Source: Rubrivivax sp. (GTDB taxonomy: Bacteria > Pseudomonadota > Gammaproteobacteria > Burkholderiales > Burkholderiaceae_C). From it: a DNA stretch of 47,328 nucleotides. This document shows, in pieces, positions 15,321 to 24,205 of the stretch. The notes below the pieces were generated by a model that searched no databases, was not told the origin of the DNA, and worked only from the letters and a program-made list of their open reading frames with translations. Position 1 is the stretch's first letter. Each line of letters opens with the position of its first letter. Where the stretch lies: contig JAURZK010000192.1 of assembly GCA_030653505.1 (NCBI GenBank), positions 1 to 47,328 on the forward strand. The letters are read 5' to 3'. The position numbers and the translations under genes were made by a program.

Positions 15321-15853
15321 CCGTGCGCGAGATCCTGAAGATGGGCGACCCGCGCCTGCTGCGCGTGGCGCAGCCGGTGGCGGCCTTCGACACGCCCGAA
15401 CTGCACACGCTGATCGCCGACATGTTCGAGACCATGGCCGCCGCCAACGGCGCCGGCCTGGCCGCGCCGCAGATCGGCGTCGACCTGCAACTGGTGATCT
15501 TCGGCTACACGCACAACGTGCGTTACCCCGACGCGCCGCCGGTGCCGAGCACGGTGCTCATCAACCCGGTGGTTAGCCCGCTGGACGACGAGCTCGTCGA
15601 CGGCTGGGAGGGCTGCCTCTCGGTGCCCGGCCTGCGCGGTGTGGTGCCACGCTACGGCCGCATCCGCTACACCGGCTTCGACCCCCAGGGCCGCACCATC
15701 GAGCGCGAGGCCGAAGGTTTCCACGCCCGCGTCGTGCAGCACGAGTGCGACCACCTCGTCGGCCGCCTCTACCCGACGCGCATGACCGACCTGACGAAGT
15801 TCGGCTACACCAGCGTGCTGTTCCCGGAACTCGACCCCGCTGCAGACGACTGA
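15317..15853 (+). CDS. def: Peptide deformylase
   Basis: Def removes the formyl group from the N-terminal methionine of nascent proteins. All three family motifs are present in this 178-residue protein: GAGLAAPQ (45-52), EGCLS (98-102, metal ligand C100) and QHECDH (141-146, ligands H142 and H146, catalytic E143). Length and spacing are typical. It overlaps the upstream P-loop gene by ATGA. It is not next to fmt here, unlike in many proteobacteria, so it may be one of more than one def copy in the genome. Convergent with the S9 peptidase gene, with only 22 bases between stops. Confidence 0.95.
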
Positions 15854-15875
15854 CGCCTGCCGACGGCCTGCTGCC

Positions 15876-17888
15876 TCACGGCGCCAGGTGCTTGCCGAGG
15901 AAGGTCTCGGTGCGTTTCCAGAAGTCGACCCGTGTTTCCTCGAAACGGAAGCCGTGGTATTCGTCGTCGTACACGACCCACTCGGGGGGATTGCCGGCCT
16001 TCGTCAGGGCATCACGCATGCGCTCGCCATGCACGATGGGCACGCGTCGGTCGCGCCCGCCGTAGGCCAGCAGCACCGGCGCCTTGATGCGCGCCGCCTG
16101 CGCCAGCGGTGAATTGGCGGCCAGCATGGCGGCGTCGGCCACGGGGTCGCCGATCGTTTCCTTGTACGAGTAGTTCTTCGCCTGGCTGCTGATGTCGGAC
16201 CAGTGCACGGTGAACATCAGCATGGGATCGCTCACCGCGAACGAGGCCACGCCGCAGCGGTACTGCGATGGGTCCTTGGCCAGGCCCATCAGCGTGGCAT
16301 AGCCGCCATAACTGCCGCCCAGGATGCACACGCGCTTTTCGTCCACCCAGCCCTGCTTGACGGCAAAGCGCAGCGCGTCGGTCACGTCGTCCTGCATTGC
16401 CTGGCCCCATTGCTTGAAGCCGGCGCGGAAGTGACGGTCGCCGTAACCCATGCTGCCGCGGAACTCGGGTTCGATGACCACGTAGCCGCGCGAGGCCAGG
16501 AACTGGCCTTCGGCGTCCCATGCCCAATCGCGGCCACGCACCCAGGGGCCGCCGTGCACCATCACCACGGCCGCCCGCGGCCGCTTGTCGCCGGATGGCA
16601 GCGTCACCCAAAGCGGCAGATCGGCGCCGTCGCGGGCGCGTATGCGGTGGAACTGCAGCGGCGACATGGCACCGGCCTCGATCTTCGGATGCTGCGACCC
16701 GAGGCGCTGCCACTTGTCTTCCTTGCGCCGGTAGAGCAGGAAGTCGCCGGGTGCGCGGTCGCTGTAGCTGAACACCGGCAGGACATCGAGCCGGTCGCAG
16801 GCCGAACACTGCATCACGTTGACGCGGCCGGGCAGGGCAGCATCGACCTTGGCCTGCAGGCCCTGCAACGCGGGCGTGAGCCAGACGTTCACGCGCGCGT
16901 CGGTCAGCAGGCGCAGGCCCAGAAGTTCGCCGCTGTCGCGTTCGGTCACACGTTCCATCGAGCTGCTGAAGCCCGGGGTGGCCACCATGGCGTCGGTCTC
17001 GGGTTGGCCGGTTTGCATGTCGAAGCGGCGCAGTTCGTCGCCGTCCGCGCCGGCAACGCTGACAAAAAGTGTGTCGTCGCCGGCCACGAACTCGGGGGCG
17101 TACGGGGCTTTCAGCGGCGTGAAGCGCGCCAGTTCCTTCCAGGTCTGGTTCTTCAGGTCGAGCCAGTGGTAGGCGCCCTTGTCGCCATCGATGCTGACGG
17201 CCAGGCGCGGCCGGCCCTGGGGGTCGAAGAGCCAGCGCTTGGCGCTCGGCGGCTCGCTGGGCGTGACCGAACGGCGCGCGCCCGTGCGCACGTTGAGGGC
17301 CAGCGGCCGCACGGCCTTGACCTCGTAGGCGGCGTCGTACAGGGTTTCGCCGACGATGATCTCGTCGCTGCCGGCAGCGCCCATCTGGATGAAGAAGTGC
17401 GAGAAGTTCAGTGCTTTGGTGCTGCTCGTCGACTGCGAGAAGTCGTTGGCCGCGATGATCACGCGCAGGCCTTCGCCATTGCGTCGCACGGTCATCAACG
17501 ACCGGCCGCTGACGCGTACGCTGCGGTCGCGGTCTTCCCCGGCTTCGAAGATCAGCAGCTCGTCGCTGACCCAGAGCAAGCTGCTGGCGCGCGCCCGGCT
17601 GAAGGCGGCCACTGCACGATCGGGCTCCTTGTCCTGCAGGTCCGAGACCACGACGCGGGTGCCCTTGCCATCGGGCGCGAGCACGATCGTCGCCAGGTAG
17701 CGGCCGGAAGGCGAAATCTGCATCTCCTGCACGCTTGCATCGGAGAAGAAGGCCTCGGCGGGAGGCCCGCTGCCCTGGGCGCGTGCAGACAGCAGGCTCG
17801 ACGACAAGACAAGTACCGCAAACGCGAGCAGTGCAAGCCAAGGCGAGGCCCGGCGGTGTCGGTGGCGGTGATGCTGCTCTGATGACAT
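15876..17888 (-). CDS. Secreted/periplasmic S9 family prolyl oligopeptidase-type peptidase
   Basis: The 670-residue protein begins with a His/Arg-rich N-terminus and a hydrophobic stretch (about 15-35) ending near SARAQG, a plausible signal peptide. Residues 40-400 look like the beta-propeller of S9 peptidases; the catalytic alpha/beta-hydrolase follows, with GGSYGGY (S526), the aspartate in YGGRDRRVP (D613) and the histidine in DEYHGF (H645). The fold suggests an aminopeptidase or dipeptidyl peptidase of the acylaminoacyl-peptidase type acting on short peptides; exact specificity is not visible. A Shine-Dalgarno-like GCAGGAA lies just upstream of the ATG. The gene is monocistronic between convergent def and a divergent FecR-like gene. 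Confidence 0.9.
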   Translation of the reverse strand: MSSEQHHRHRHRRASPWLALLAFAVLVLSSSLLSARAQGSGPPAEAFFSDASVQEMQISPSGRYLATIVLAPDGKGTRVVVSDLQDKEPDRAVAAFSRARASSLLWVSDELLIFEAGEDRDRSVRVSGRSLMTVRRNGEGLRVIIAANDFSQSTSSTKALNFSHFFIQMGAAGSDEIIVGETLYDAAYEVKAVRPLALNVRTGARRSVTPSEPPSAKRWLFDPQGRPRLAVSIDGDKGAYHWLDLKNQTWKELARFTPLKAPYAPEFVAGDDTLFVSVAGADGDELRRFDMQTGQPETDAMVATPGFSSSMERVTERDSGELLGLRLLTDARVNVWLTPALQGLQAKVDAALPGRVNVMQCSACDRLDVLPVFSYSDRAPGDFLLYRRKEDKWQRLGSQHPKIEAGAMSPLQFHRIRARDGADLPLWVTLPSGDKRPRAAVVMVHGGPWVRGRDWAWDAEGQFLASRGYVVIEPEFRGSMGYGDRHFRAGFKQWGQAMQDDVTDALRFAVKQGWVDEKRVCILGGSYGGYATLMGLAKDPSQYRCGVASFAVSDPMLMFTVHWSDISSQAKNYSYKETIGDPVADAAMLAANSPLAQAARIKAPVLLAYGGRDRRVPIVHGERMRDALTKAGNPPEWVVYDDEYHGFRFEETRVDFWKRTETFLGKHLAP

Positions 17889-18079
17889 GATTTCCTGCCC
17901 TGAAGGCCGGCCAGTTGTTCATTCCGCCACGGGTTCGGGGCGATGGCCGGCGAGATGCTAGGGGGTCTCGTACGCCAGCGAAAGGCGGAAAGCCTTACAG
18001 GGTGAGCCCCGCAGTCAGGGGGTACGCTTCTTTACCTCACCGCCGTCATCGGGTCCGCCGGGCCACACGTTGAGCCGAG
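17889..18079. other. Divergent intergenic region, S9 peptidase / FecR-like gene
   Basis: These 191 bases must hold promoters for both neighbours. I see no strong sigma-70 hexamers, operator palindrome or RNA gene in it. The left end carries the ribosome-binding site of the peptidase gene. Confidence 0.5.
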
Positions 18080-20143
18080 ATGAACATCCTCCTCCCCGAG
18101 CTCAGGGCGAACGCCCGGGCAGCCGTGCTTGTCGTGTTGGCCCTGCTGACGCTGTTCTTGGCGTTCATCGGCCCGGCCCATGCCCAGGAAGACCCGCCCG
18201 GCCGTGTCGGCCGCCTGGCCGACATCGCCGGCAGCGTCTCGTGGTGGGATGACGAGACCGGGCAGTGGGCCGACGCCGAGCGCAACCGCCCGCTGACCGG
18301 CGGTGATCGCATCGCCACGGCGCGGGACGGCCGCGTCGAACTGCGCATCGGCTCCACCACGCTGCGGCTGGCGGTGAACACCGAGCTCGAGGTGCTGCGC
18401 CTGGACGACGAACGCCTCGTCTTCCAGTTGCATGCCGGCAGCCTGGCGCTGCGCGTGCGCTCGCGCGAGGTGGCCGACGAGATCGAGGTCATCACCGCCG
18501 AGACACGCCTGCTGCCGCAGCGTGCCGGCCACTACCGCATCGACCGCGTCGGCGACGTGACGCAGGCCGCCAGCTGGCGCGGCACGCTGCGTGTGGGCGA
18601 CGACGGCGGGCCGCTGATCGTTGAAGGCCAGCGTGCCGAACTCTTCCGCGACGCTCGCCGCGACGGCAGTGGCGGGCTGCGACTGAACTGGATCGCCATG
18701 CCCGGCGACGGCTTCACCGACTGGGTGATGACCGAGGACCAGCGCGACGAGCGCCGCAGCCAGGCACAGGCCTACGTCTCGCCCGAGATGACCGGTGCCG
18801 AAGACCTGGACCGCTACGGCCGCTGGGAACAGCACCCCGACTACGGCGCGCTGTGGCTGCCGATGCAGGTGACCGCCGACTGGGCGCCCTACCGCTACGG
18901 CCGCTGGAGCTGGGTGGCGCCCTGGGGCTGGACCTGGATCGACGACGCGCCCTGGGGTTTTGCGCCCTTCCACTACGGCCGCTGGGTGTCGTGGCGCGGC
19001 CGCTGGGGCTGGGTGCCCGGTGCCTACGTCGCACGCCCGGTCTACGCGCCGGCGCTGGTGGCCTGGGTAGGCGGCGGCAGCTGGGGCGCGTCCATCCAGA
19101 TCGGCGGCCCCACCGTGGGCTGGGTGCCGCTGGCGCCACGCGAGGTCTACCGCCCGCACTACCGCACCACGCCGCGTTACATCGAACGTGTGAACCCGAA
19201 CCCGCCCTACCGCTGGCGCCACCCACCCGGGCAGGTGCCCACGGGCCCCATCAGCTATGGCAACCAGGGTGTGCCCAACGCCGTGACGGTGGTACCGCGC
19301 GACGTGCTGACGCGGCGCCAGCCCGTGGCCCGCGGCGTGGTGGAACTGCCGCGCGACGCGCGGCCCGGCCCGCGCGCGCCGCTGGCCGTGCTGCCGCCGC
19401 CGCCGGCACCCGAGCGTGCGCGGACCGATCGCCGGCCGCCCCCCGGGCACGTGCCGCCCCGCGAGCCGATCGGCAGCGTGCAGCCGGTGCCGGGCGGGGC
19501 GCAGCGTTTCCCCGGTCCGACGGTGATGCCGGTGCCGGAATCGCGGCCGCAGCGCCCGCAGCTGCCGGCCAGCCGTGACGAGCGGCGAGACGAACGCATC
19601 GACAGGCGCGACGACCGTCGTGACGAGCGCGGCGATGACCGCCGGGACGATCGCCGCGACGGCCCCCGCGGTGATGCCCGCAACGGCGGCCGCGACAGCG
19701 CCCCGCGCGAGGTCATCGACCTGCGCCAGCCCCGGCCGGGCCCGCAGCCGCCGGCCGGCAACGTGGCTCCGCCCGCGGCCGCCGTACAGCCACCTGCTGT
19801 CGTGCCGCCGCCCGCTGCGGCGCCGCCACCGACGAGGGAGCGTGATGCCACGCCGCCACAGCGTGGGGGTCGACCTGAACGCGGCACCCGCGATGAACGC
19901 GGCTCACGCGAGCAGCCCCAAGCGCAGCCGCAGCCACAGCCACAGCCACAGCCACAGCAGCAGGTGCAACCGCAACGTGGTCCGCAGGCTGCGCCGCGCC
20001 CAGTTCCCGCACCTGCCCCGGCTGCGGCTCCCGCACCGGCCCCAGCGCCCGCCCCTGCCGCTGCGCCACCTGCGCCGCCCCGGCGTGAGTCGCTGCCCGA
20101 TCGTCCTCGCCCGGGAGACCGCGAACGCGACCGCAACCGTTGA
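18080..20143 (+). CDS. Secreted FecR/DUF6600-like protein with long low-complexity tail
   Basis: The product (687 residues) starts with a signal peptide (hydrophobic 15-33, AHA-Q cleavage near 36). Residues 40-200 resemble a FecR-type domain (GDRIATARDGRVELRIGSTTLRL). Residues about 237-350 carry aromatic repeats of the DUF6600 kind: YGRWEQHPDYGALWLP, WAPYRYGRW, WGWTWIDDAPWGFAPFHYGRW. The rest is low complexity: Pro/Arg-rich, then an Arg/Asp block (about 500-545), Gln-Pro repeats and Pro-Ala repeats, ending in Arg/Asp. The function is unknown; secretion and cell-envelope association are inferred. There is no fecI-like sigma gene next door, so classical FecR signalling is unlikely. The C-terminal half is strongly charged and probably disordered. 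Confidence 0.8.
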   Translation: MNILLPELRANARAAVLVVLALLTLFLAFIGPAHAQEDPPGRVGRLADIAGSVSWWDDETGQWADAERNRPLTGGDRIATARDGRVELRIGSTTLRLAVNTELEVLRLDDERLVFQLHAGSLALRVRSREVADEIEVITAETRLLPQRAGHYRIDRVGDVTQAASWRGTLRVGDDGGPLIVEGQRAELFRDARRDGSGGLRLNWIAMPGDGFTDWVMTEDQRDERRSQAQAYVSPEMTGAEDLDRYGRWEQHPDYGALWLPMQVTADWAPYRYGRWSWVAPWGWTWIDDAPWGFAPFHYGRWVSWRGRWGWVPGAYVARPVYAPALVAWVGGGSWGASIQIGGPTVGWVPLAPREVYRPHYRTTPRYIERVNPNPPYRWRHPPGQVPTGPISYGNQGVPNAVTVVPRDVLTRRQPVARGVVELPRDARPGPRAPLAVLPPPPAPERARTDRRPPPGHVPPREPIGSVQPVPGGAQRFPGPTVMPVPESRPQRPQLPASRDERRDERIDRRDDRRDERGDDRRDDRRDGPRGDARNGGRDSAPREVIDLRQPRPGPQPPAGNVAPPAAAVQPPAVVPPPAAAPPPTRERDATPPQRGGRPERGTRDERGSREQPQAQPQPQPQPQPQQQVQPQRGPQAAPRPVPAPAPAAAPAPAPAPAPAAAPPAPPRRESLPDRPRPGDRERDRNR
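19925..19960 (+). repeat. Tandem hexamer (CAGCCR) coding for Gln-Pro repeats
   Basis: One CAGCCG, four CAGCCA and one CAGCAG follow each other in frame inside the FecR/DUF6600-like gene, encoding a (Gln-Pro) run. Slippage by whole hexamers would change tail length without a frameshift, so length polymorphism between strains is plausible. Confidence 0.85.
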
Positions 20144-20242
20144 ACGTGCGCTTCAGGCGCCGACACACCGCGAGCGGGTCGCGACATCCCAGTACGCGTT
20201 ATCCCGCGTGAAGGTTGAAGGCCCGAACCGGGCCCGTGGCCG

Positions 20243-20938
20243 CTACTTCAGCAGCGGCAGCAGCACCGGCCACACGTTGGCCAGCATCTGCGGGTGAGCC
20301 TCGGCCTTGGGGTGGATGCGGTCGGGCTGGAACAGGTCGTCGGCGTTGGGCACGTCGGCCACACCGGCCAGCAGGAAAGGCACCAGTGCTGCGCGCTCGG
20401 CCTTGGCCACGGTGGCGAAGAGCGCGATGAAGTCCTCGCCGTACTGGCGGCCGTAGTTCGGTGGCACGGCCATGCCTGCGATCAGCACACGCGCGCCCGC
20501 GGCCTTGGCGGCGCGTGTCATCGCACGCAGGTTGGCCTCGGTGGACGCCAGCGGCAGGCCGCGCAGCGCGTCGTTGCCACCCAGCTCGATGATCACCACC
20601 TGCGGCTTGTGCCGTGTCAGCAACGCCGGCAGGCGGGCGCGCCCGCCCGAGGTGGTGTCGCCGCTGATGCTGGCGTTGACGACGGTGGCGGCGACACGTT
20701 CACGCGCCAGGCGGGCTTCCAGCAGCGCCACCCAGCCGCTGCCGCGCGGGATGCCGTATTCGGCCGACAGGCTGTCGCCCACCACCAGCAGCGTGGGGGG
20801 GCCCTTGGGGCGCAGGCTTGCCCCCTGCACGCCTGCGGCCGCCAGCAGGCCCGGCGTGCCCGCCATCGCAGGCAGGCTACAGTGCCGCAGGAAGGCGCGC
20901 CGCGCCGCAGAAAAACGATCGATGTCCGAAGTTCTCAT
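20243..20938 (-). CDS. tesA: GDSL-type esterase/thioesterase I/lysophospholipase (TesA-like)
   Basis: TesA-type enzymes are periplasmic SGNH hydrolases that cleave acyl-CoA, aryl esters and lysophospholipids. In this 231-residue reading the SGNH residues are GDSLS (S56), the glycine of block II near 93, GGND (N122) and the D206/H209 pair in DRIHP. With the ATG at 20938 the N-terminus contains ARRAFLR followed by a hydrophobic stretch, resembling a Tat signal with a twin arginine; later ATGs would remove it. This start overlaps the divergent ABC ATPase gene by 17 bases. tesA and ybbA are also divergent neighbours in E. coli, which supports both calls. Confidence 0.88.
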   Translation of the reverse strand: MRTSDIDRFSAARRAFLRHCSLPAMAGTPGLLAAAGVQGASLRPKGPPTLLVVGDSLSAEYGIPRGSGWVALLEARLARERVAATVVNASISGDTTSGGRARLPALLTRHKPQVVIIELGGNDALRGLPLASTEANLRAMTRAAKAAGARVLIAGMAVPPNYGRQYGEDFIALFATVAKAERAALVPFLLAGVADVPNADDLFQPDRIHPKAEAHPQMLANVWPVLLPLLK

Positions 20939-21617
20939 AGACGTACAACGCATCAGCAAGCAAGTCGCCGACGCCACCGGCACGCTGACCATTCTCCATG
21001 ACATCGAATTCCAGCTGCGCCCGCGGGAGTCGGTGGCCATCGTCGGCGCGTCGGGTTCGGGCAAGAGCACGCTGCTGTCCATCCTGGCCGGGCTGGACGT
21101 GCCGACCTCGGGCACCGTGATCGTCGCCGGCACCGACCTCTTCAAGCTCGACGAAGACGCGCGCGCCGCGCTGCGTGCGCAGCAGATGGGCTTCGTGTTC
21201 CAGAGCTTCCAGCTGCTGGGCAACCTGACGGCGCTGGAAAACGTGATGCTGCCGCTGGAACTGATGGGCCGCAGCGACGCCCGCGCCGCCGCCACCGAGA
21301 TCCTCAAGCGGGTCGGCCTGGGCGAGCGCCTGTCGCACTACCCCAAGGTGCTGTCCGGCGGCGAGCAGCAGCGTGTGGCGCTGGCACGCGCTTTTGTCGT
21401 GCGGCCGGCGCTGCTGCTGGCCGACGAGCCCACGGGCAGCCTGGACTTCGCCACCGGCGAACGGGTGATGGCACTGATGTTCGACCTCAACCGCGAGGCC
21501 GGCACCACGCTCGTGCTGGTGACGCACGACCGCGCCATCGCCGCGCGCTGCCAGCGCCAGCTGGTCATCGAGGCCGGGCGGCTGCTGCCGCCGGGCACGG
21601 TCGGCCTGGCCGGCTGA
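20922..21617 (+). CDS. ybbA: ABC transporter ATP-binding protein, YbbA/LolD-like
   Basis: This 231-residue single ABC ATPase domain has Walker A GASGSGKST (about 41-49), the Q-loop region FVFQSFQLL, signature LSGGEQQRVALAR, Walker B LLLADEPTGSLD and the switch histidine in VLVTHD. The family is that of LolD/MacB/YbbA, ATPases that work with large-periplasmic-domain permeases. Position opposite tesA identifies it as YbbA. In E. coli the permease gene ybbP follows directly; here the next gene is an unrelated aldehyde dehydrogenase on the other strand, so the permease partner is missing from this locus. Confidence 0.9.
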   Translation: MSEVLIDVQRISKQVADATGTLTILHDIEFQLRPRESVAIVGASGSGKSTLLSILAGLDVPTSGTVIVAGTDLFKLDEDARAALRAQQMGFVFQSFQLLGNLTALENVMLPLELMGRSDARAAATEILKRVGLGERLSHYPKVLSGGEQQRVALARAFVVRPALLLADEPTGSLDFATGERVMALMFDLNREAGTTLVLVTHDRAIAARCQRQLVIEAGRLLPPGTVGLAG

Positions 21618-21656
21618 AGCGCTGGCGCGCTGTCAGGCGCGAAGTCAGACGCGAGT

Positions 21657-23075
21657 TCAGAAGCGTTTCATCAACGCCAGCATCTGCCGCATCGTCGCCG
21701 AGTAGGGCGGCAGGAAGAGCGACATGCCGTTGGTGCGCGCCTGGTGGAACACCGGCATCAGCTTGCTGAAGGTGTCGAAACCCCACTGGCCGTGGTAGTG
21801 GCCCATGCCCGAGGCACCGACACCGCCGAAGGGCAGGCTCTCCTGCGCGATGTGCAGCAGCGTGTCGTTGACCGTCACGCCGCCGGCCGGCAGCGTGCGC
21901 AACGCGAGCGCGGTACGTTTGGCGTCGCGGTCGAACCAATACAGTGCCAGCGGGTGCGGGCGTGCGTTGACGAAGGCCATCGCGTCTTCCACGCGGTCGT
22001 AGGGCACCAGAGGCAGCAGCGGGCCGAAGATCTCGGCGCGCATCACGGCGCAGTCGGCTGGCGGGTCGATCAGCAGCGCCGGCGCGATGCGGTGGCGCTT
22101 GTCGTCGCGTTGCGGGCCTTCGAACAAGGGCTCGATCACCGTGCCGCGTGCCGCGGCTTCTGCCAGGTCGGCCACCAGGCGCCGCTGGTGGCGCGTGTTG
22201 ATGATGCTGCAGAAGTTGGTGTCGGCCAGGCCCGCCGGGTAGCCGCTGCGGGCCGCGGCCTGCGCGGCTTCGACGAAGGGCTGGACCTGGTCGCGCGGCA
22301 GCAGCACGTAGTCGGGTGCGATGCAGGTCTGCCCGGCGTTCAGCAGCTTGGCCGCGACGACGCGCTGCGCCGCGTGTGCCAGCGGATAACCCGGAGTGAT
22401 CACCGCGGGTGACTTGCCGCCGAGCTCCAGCGTCACCGGCGTCAGGTTGGCGGCGGCGGCGGCCATCACCTTGCGCCCGACGGGCGTGGAGCCGGTGAAG
22501 AGCAGGTGGTCGAAGGGCAGGCTGGCGAACTGCGCCGCCACCTCTGCGCCGCCGGTGACGATGCACAACTCGTCGGCGCTGAAGGCCTTCGTGACGAGCT
22601 GCGTCATCAGGGCCGAGTAGGCCGGTGTCAGTTCCGACAGCTTGACCATGACGCGATTGCCGGCCACCAGCGCCGCGGCCAGCGGGCCGATGGTGAGGTA
22701 GAGCGGGTAGTTCCAGGGCACGATGATGCCCACCACGCCCAGCGGCTGCGGCAGCACCTCGGCGCGCGCCGGCAGGAACCACTTGCCGACGCTGGCCTTG
22801 CGCGGCGCCATCCAGCCGCGGCCGTGGCGCAGCGCGCCCTTCACAGCCTCCATGCTGGGCCAGACCTCGGCCAGTTCGGTCTCGACGGCCGGGCGGCCGC
22901 CGAAATCGGCGTCGATGGCCTGGATGAGCGCCGGCTCGGCCTCGGCCAGCAGGCGCTGCAGGCGTTGCAGGCGGTCGGCGCGCGTGGCCCAGTCGGGCGC
23001 AGGCGCAGCGGCCAGGGCGGCACGCTGGCGTTCGAAGGCCAGCGCGAGCTGAGGGGGCAGGTCTTGCATGTTCAT
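21657..23075 (-). CDS. Aldehyde dehydrogenase, coniferyl aldehyde dehydrogenase type
   Basis: This 472-residue NAD(P)-dependent aldehyde dehydrogenase has the oxyanion asparagine in VPWNYP (N122), cofactor-binding K145 and FTGST, the general base E217 in LELGGKSP and the catalytic cysteine C251 in NAGQTC. The short length, the C-terminal region SGMGHYHGQWGFDTFS and the lack of an oligomerisation extension fit the class 3/coniferyl aldehyde dehydrogenase subgroup (CalB-like), enzymes that oxidise aromatic or fatty aldehydes. Physiological substrate is not determinable. It is convergent with ybbA and lies 68 bases downstream of suhB on the same strand; co-transcription with suhB is possible but not evident. 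Confidence 0.88.
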   Translation of the reverse strand: MNMQDLPPQLALAFERQRAALAAAPAPDWATRADRLQRLQRLLAEAEPALIQAIDADFGGRPAVETELAEVWPSMEAVKGALRHGRGWMAPRKASVGKWFLPARAEVLPQPLGVVGIIVPWNYPLYLTIGPLAAALVAGNRVMVKLSELTPAYSALMTQLVTKAFSADELCIVTGGAEVAAQFASLPFDHLLFTGSTPVGRKVMAAAAANLTPVTLELGGKSPAVITPGYPLAHAAQRVVAAKLLNAGQTCIAPDYVLLPRDQVQPFVEAAQAAARSGYPAGLADTNFCSIINTRHQRRLVADLAEAAARGTVIEPLFEGPQRDDKRHRIAPALLIDPPADCAVMRAEIFGPLLPLVPYDRVEDAMAFVNARPHPLALYWFDRDAKRTALALRTLPAGGVTVNDTLLHIAQESLPFGGVGASGMGHYHGQWGFDTFSKLMPVFHQARTNGMSLFLPPYSATMRQMLALMKRF

Positions 23076-23143
23076 CCTGTCATCCTAGGCCGCCGCGGGT
23101 GCCGCGTGTGGAGCGGCCTCACCAATCCCGCCCGTCGCCGCGC

Positions 23144-24121
23144 TCAGTTCGGCGCGTCTTCGCTGGACGGCTGTGCCACGGTCCTGCGGATGCGTACGGC
23201 GGCCGGCTTCGCGGGGGCGGCCGGCGAGGCGCTCCCGCCGGCGGCCACGACAAGAGCCTGCGTCGCGTCGTCGGCGGGTGCCGAGCCTTCGGCGTGGGCG
23301 CCCGGCCCGTCCTTGATGACGCGGGTGTAGGGCGCCAGGATCTGCACCATCTGCCCGTAGACCTTGGGGTTGCCGGCGACGATCTCGCGCTGGTAGAGGA
23401 AGTCGCTGTCGCCGGTGAAGTTGCCGACCAGGCCACCGGCCTCGGTGATCATCAGCGCGCCGGCGGCGGCGTCCCAGGGGTTGAGGCCGGTCTCGAAAAA
23501 GCCGTCGTAGTAGCCGGCGGCGACGTAGCACAGGTCGAGCGCCGCGGCACCCGGGCGGCGCAGGCCGGCGCAACTCTGCATCACCTCTTCGAACATCTTC
23601 ACGTAGCGCTTGAAGTTGTCGCCCTTGCGGAAGGGGAAACCGGTGCCGATGAGCGAATCGCTGATGCGCGTGCGCTTGCTGACGCGCAGGCGCCGGTCGT
23701 TGAGAAAGGCGCCGCGGCCCTTGCTGGCGTAGAAGAGGTCGTTGCGCGTGGGGTCGTAGACCACCCCCTGCTGCAACTGGCCGCGGAAAGCCAGCGCGAT
23801 CGACACCGCGTAGACCGGGAAGCCGTGCAGGAAGTTGGTGGTGCCGTCGAGCGGGTCGATGATCCAGACGTAATCGCTGTCCTTCGCGCCGTGCGTGCGG
23901 CCCGACTCTTCGGCCAGGATGCCGTGGCCGGGATAGGCCTCGAGCAGGGTGTTGATGATCGCCTCTTCGGCCGCGCGGTCCACCTCCGACACATAGTCGT
24001 TGGGCCCCTTGCTGCCGATCTTCAGCACCTCGAGGTCGAGCGCGGCGCGGTTGATGATGGAACCTGCCGTGCGGGCCGCCTTGATGGCGATGTTGAGCAT
24101 GGGGTGGAGAGCTTGCGACAT
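23144..24121 (-). CDS. suhB: Inositol-1-monophosphatase family protein SuhB
   Basis: SuhB is a magnesium-dependent inositol monophosphatase which in E. coli also takes part in rRNA antitermination complexes. Metal-binding motifs are visible: E71 in LAEESG, D89-P-L-D92-G-T in [11 protein letters not shown], and the C-terminal [16 protein letters not shown] motif. The catalytic domain ends near residue 270 ([10 protein letters not shown]), equal to the whole E. coli protein. A tail of about 53 residues rich in Ala, Pro and Ser follows and ends in a basic RIRR segment. The ATG at 24121 is followed by a second ATG seven codons later ([10 protein letters not shown]), closer to the E. coli start. 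Divergent from trmJ. Confidence 0.93.
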   Translation of the reverse strand: MSQALHPMLNIAIKAARTAGSIINRAALDLEVLKIGSKGPNDYVSEVDRAAEEAIINTLLEAYPGHGILAEESGRTHGAKDSDYVWIIDPLDGTTNFLHGFPVYAVSIALAFRGQLQQGVVYDPTRNDLFYASKGRGAFLNDRRLRVSKRTRISDSLIGTGFPFRKGDNFKRYVKMFEEVMQSCAGLRRPGAAALDLCYVAAGYYDGFFETGLNPWDAAAGALMITEAGGLVGNFTGDSDFLYQREIVAGNPKVYGQMVQILAPYTRVIKDGPGAHAEGSAPADDATQALVVAAGGSASPAAPAKPAAVRIRRTVAQPSSEDAPN

Positions 24122-24205
24122 GGGGGCGGCCTGCGTGAGCAGTCTTCGTGTGAGGGGCGGCAGAGGGGATAAAGAACGGCAGCGGCAGCGACAATGCGCT
24201 CGACG

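Noticed and set aside
20220..20234. Terminator between the FecR-like gene and tesA
   Set aside because: GGCCCG-AAC-CGGGCC pairs well but has no following T-run on either strand.
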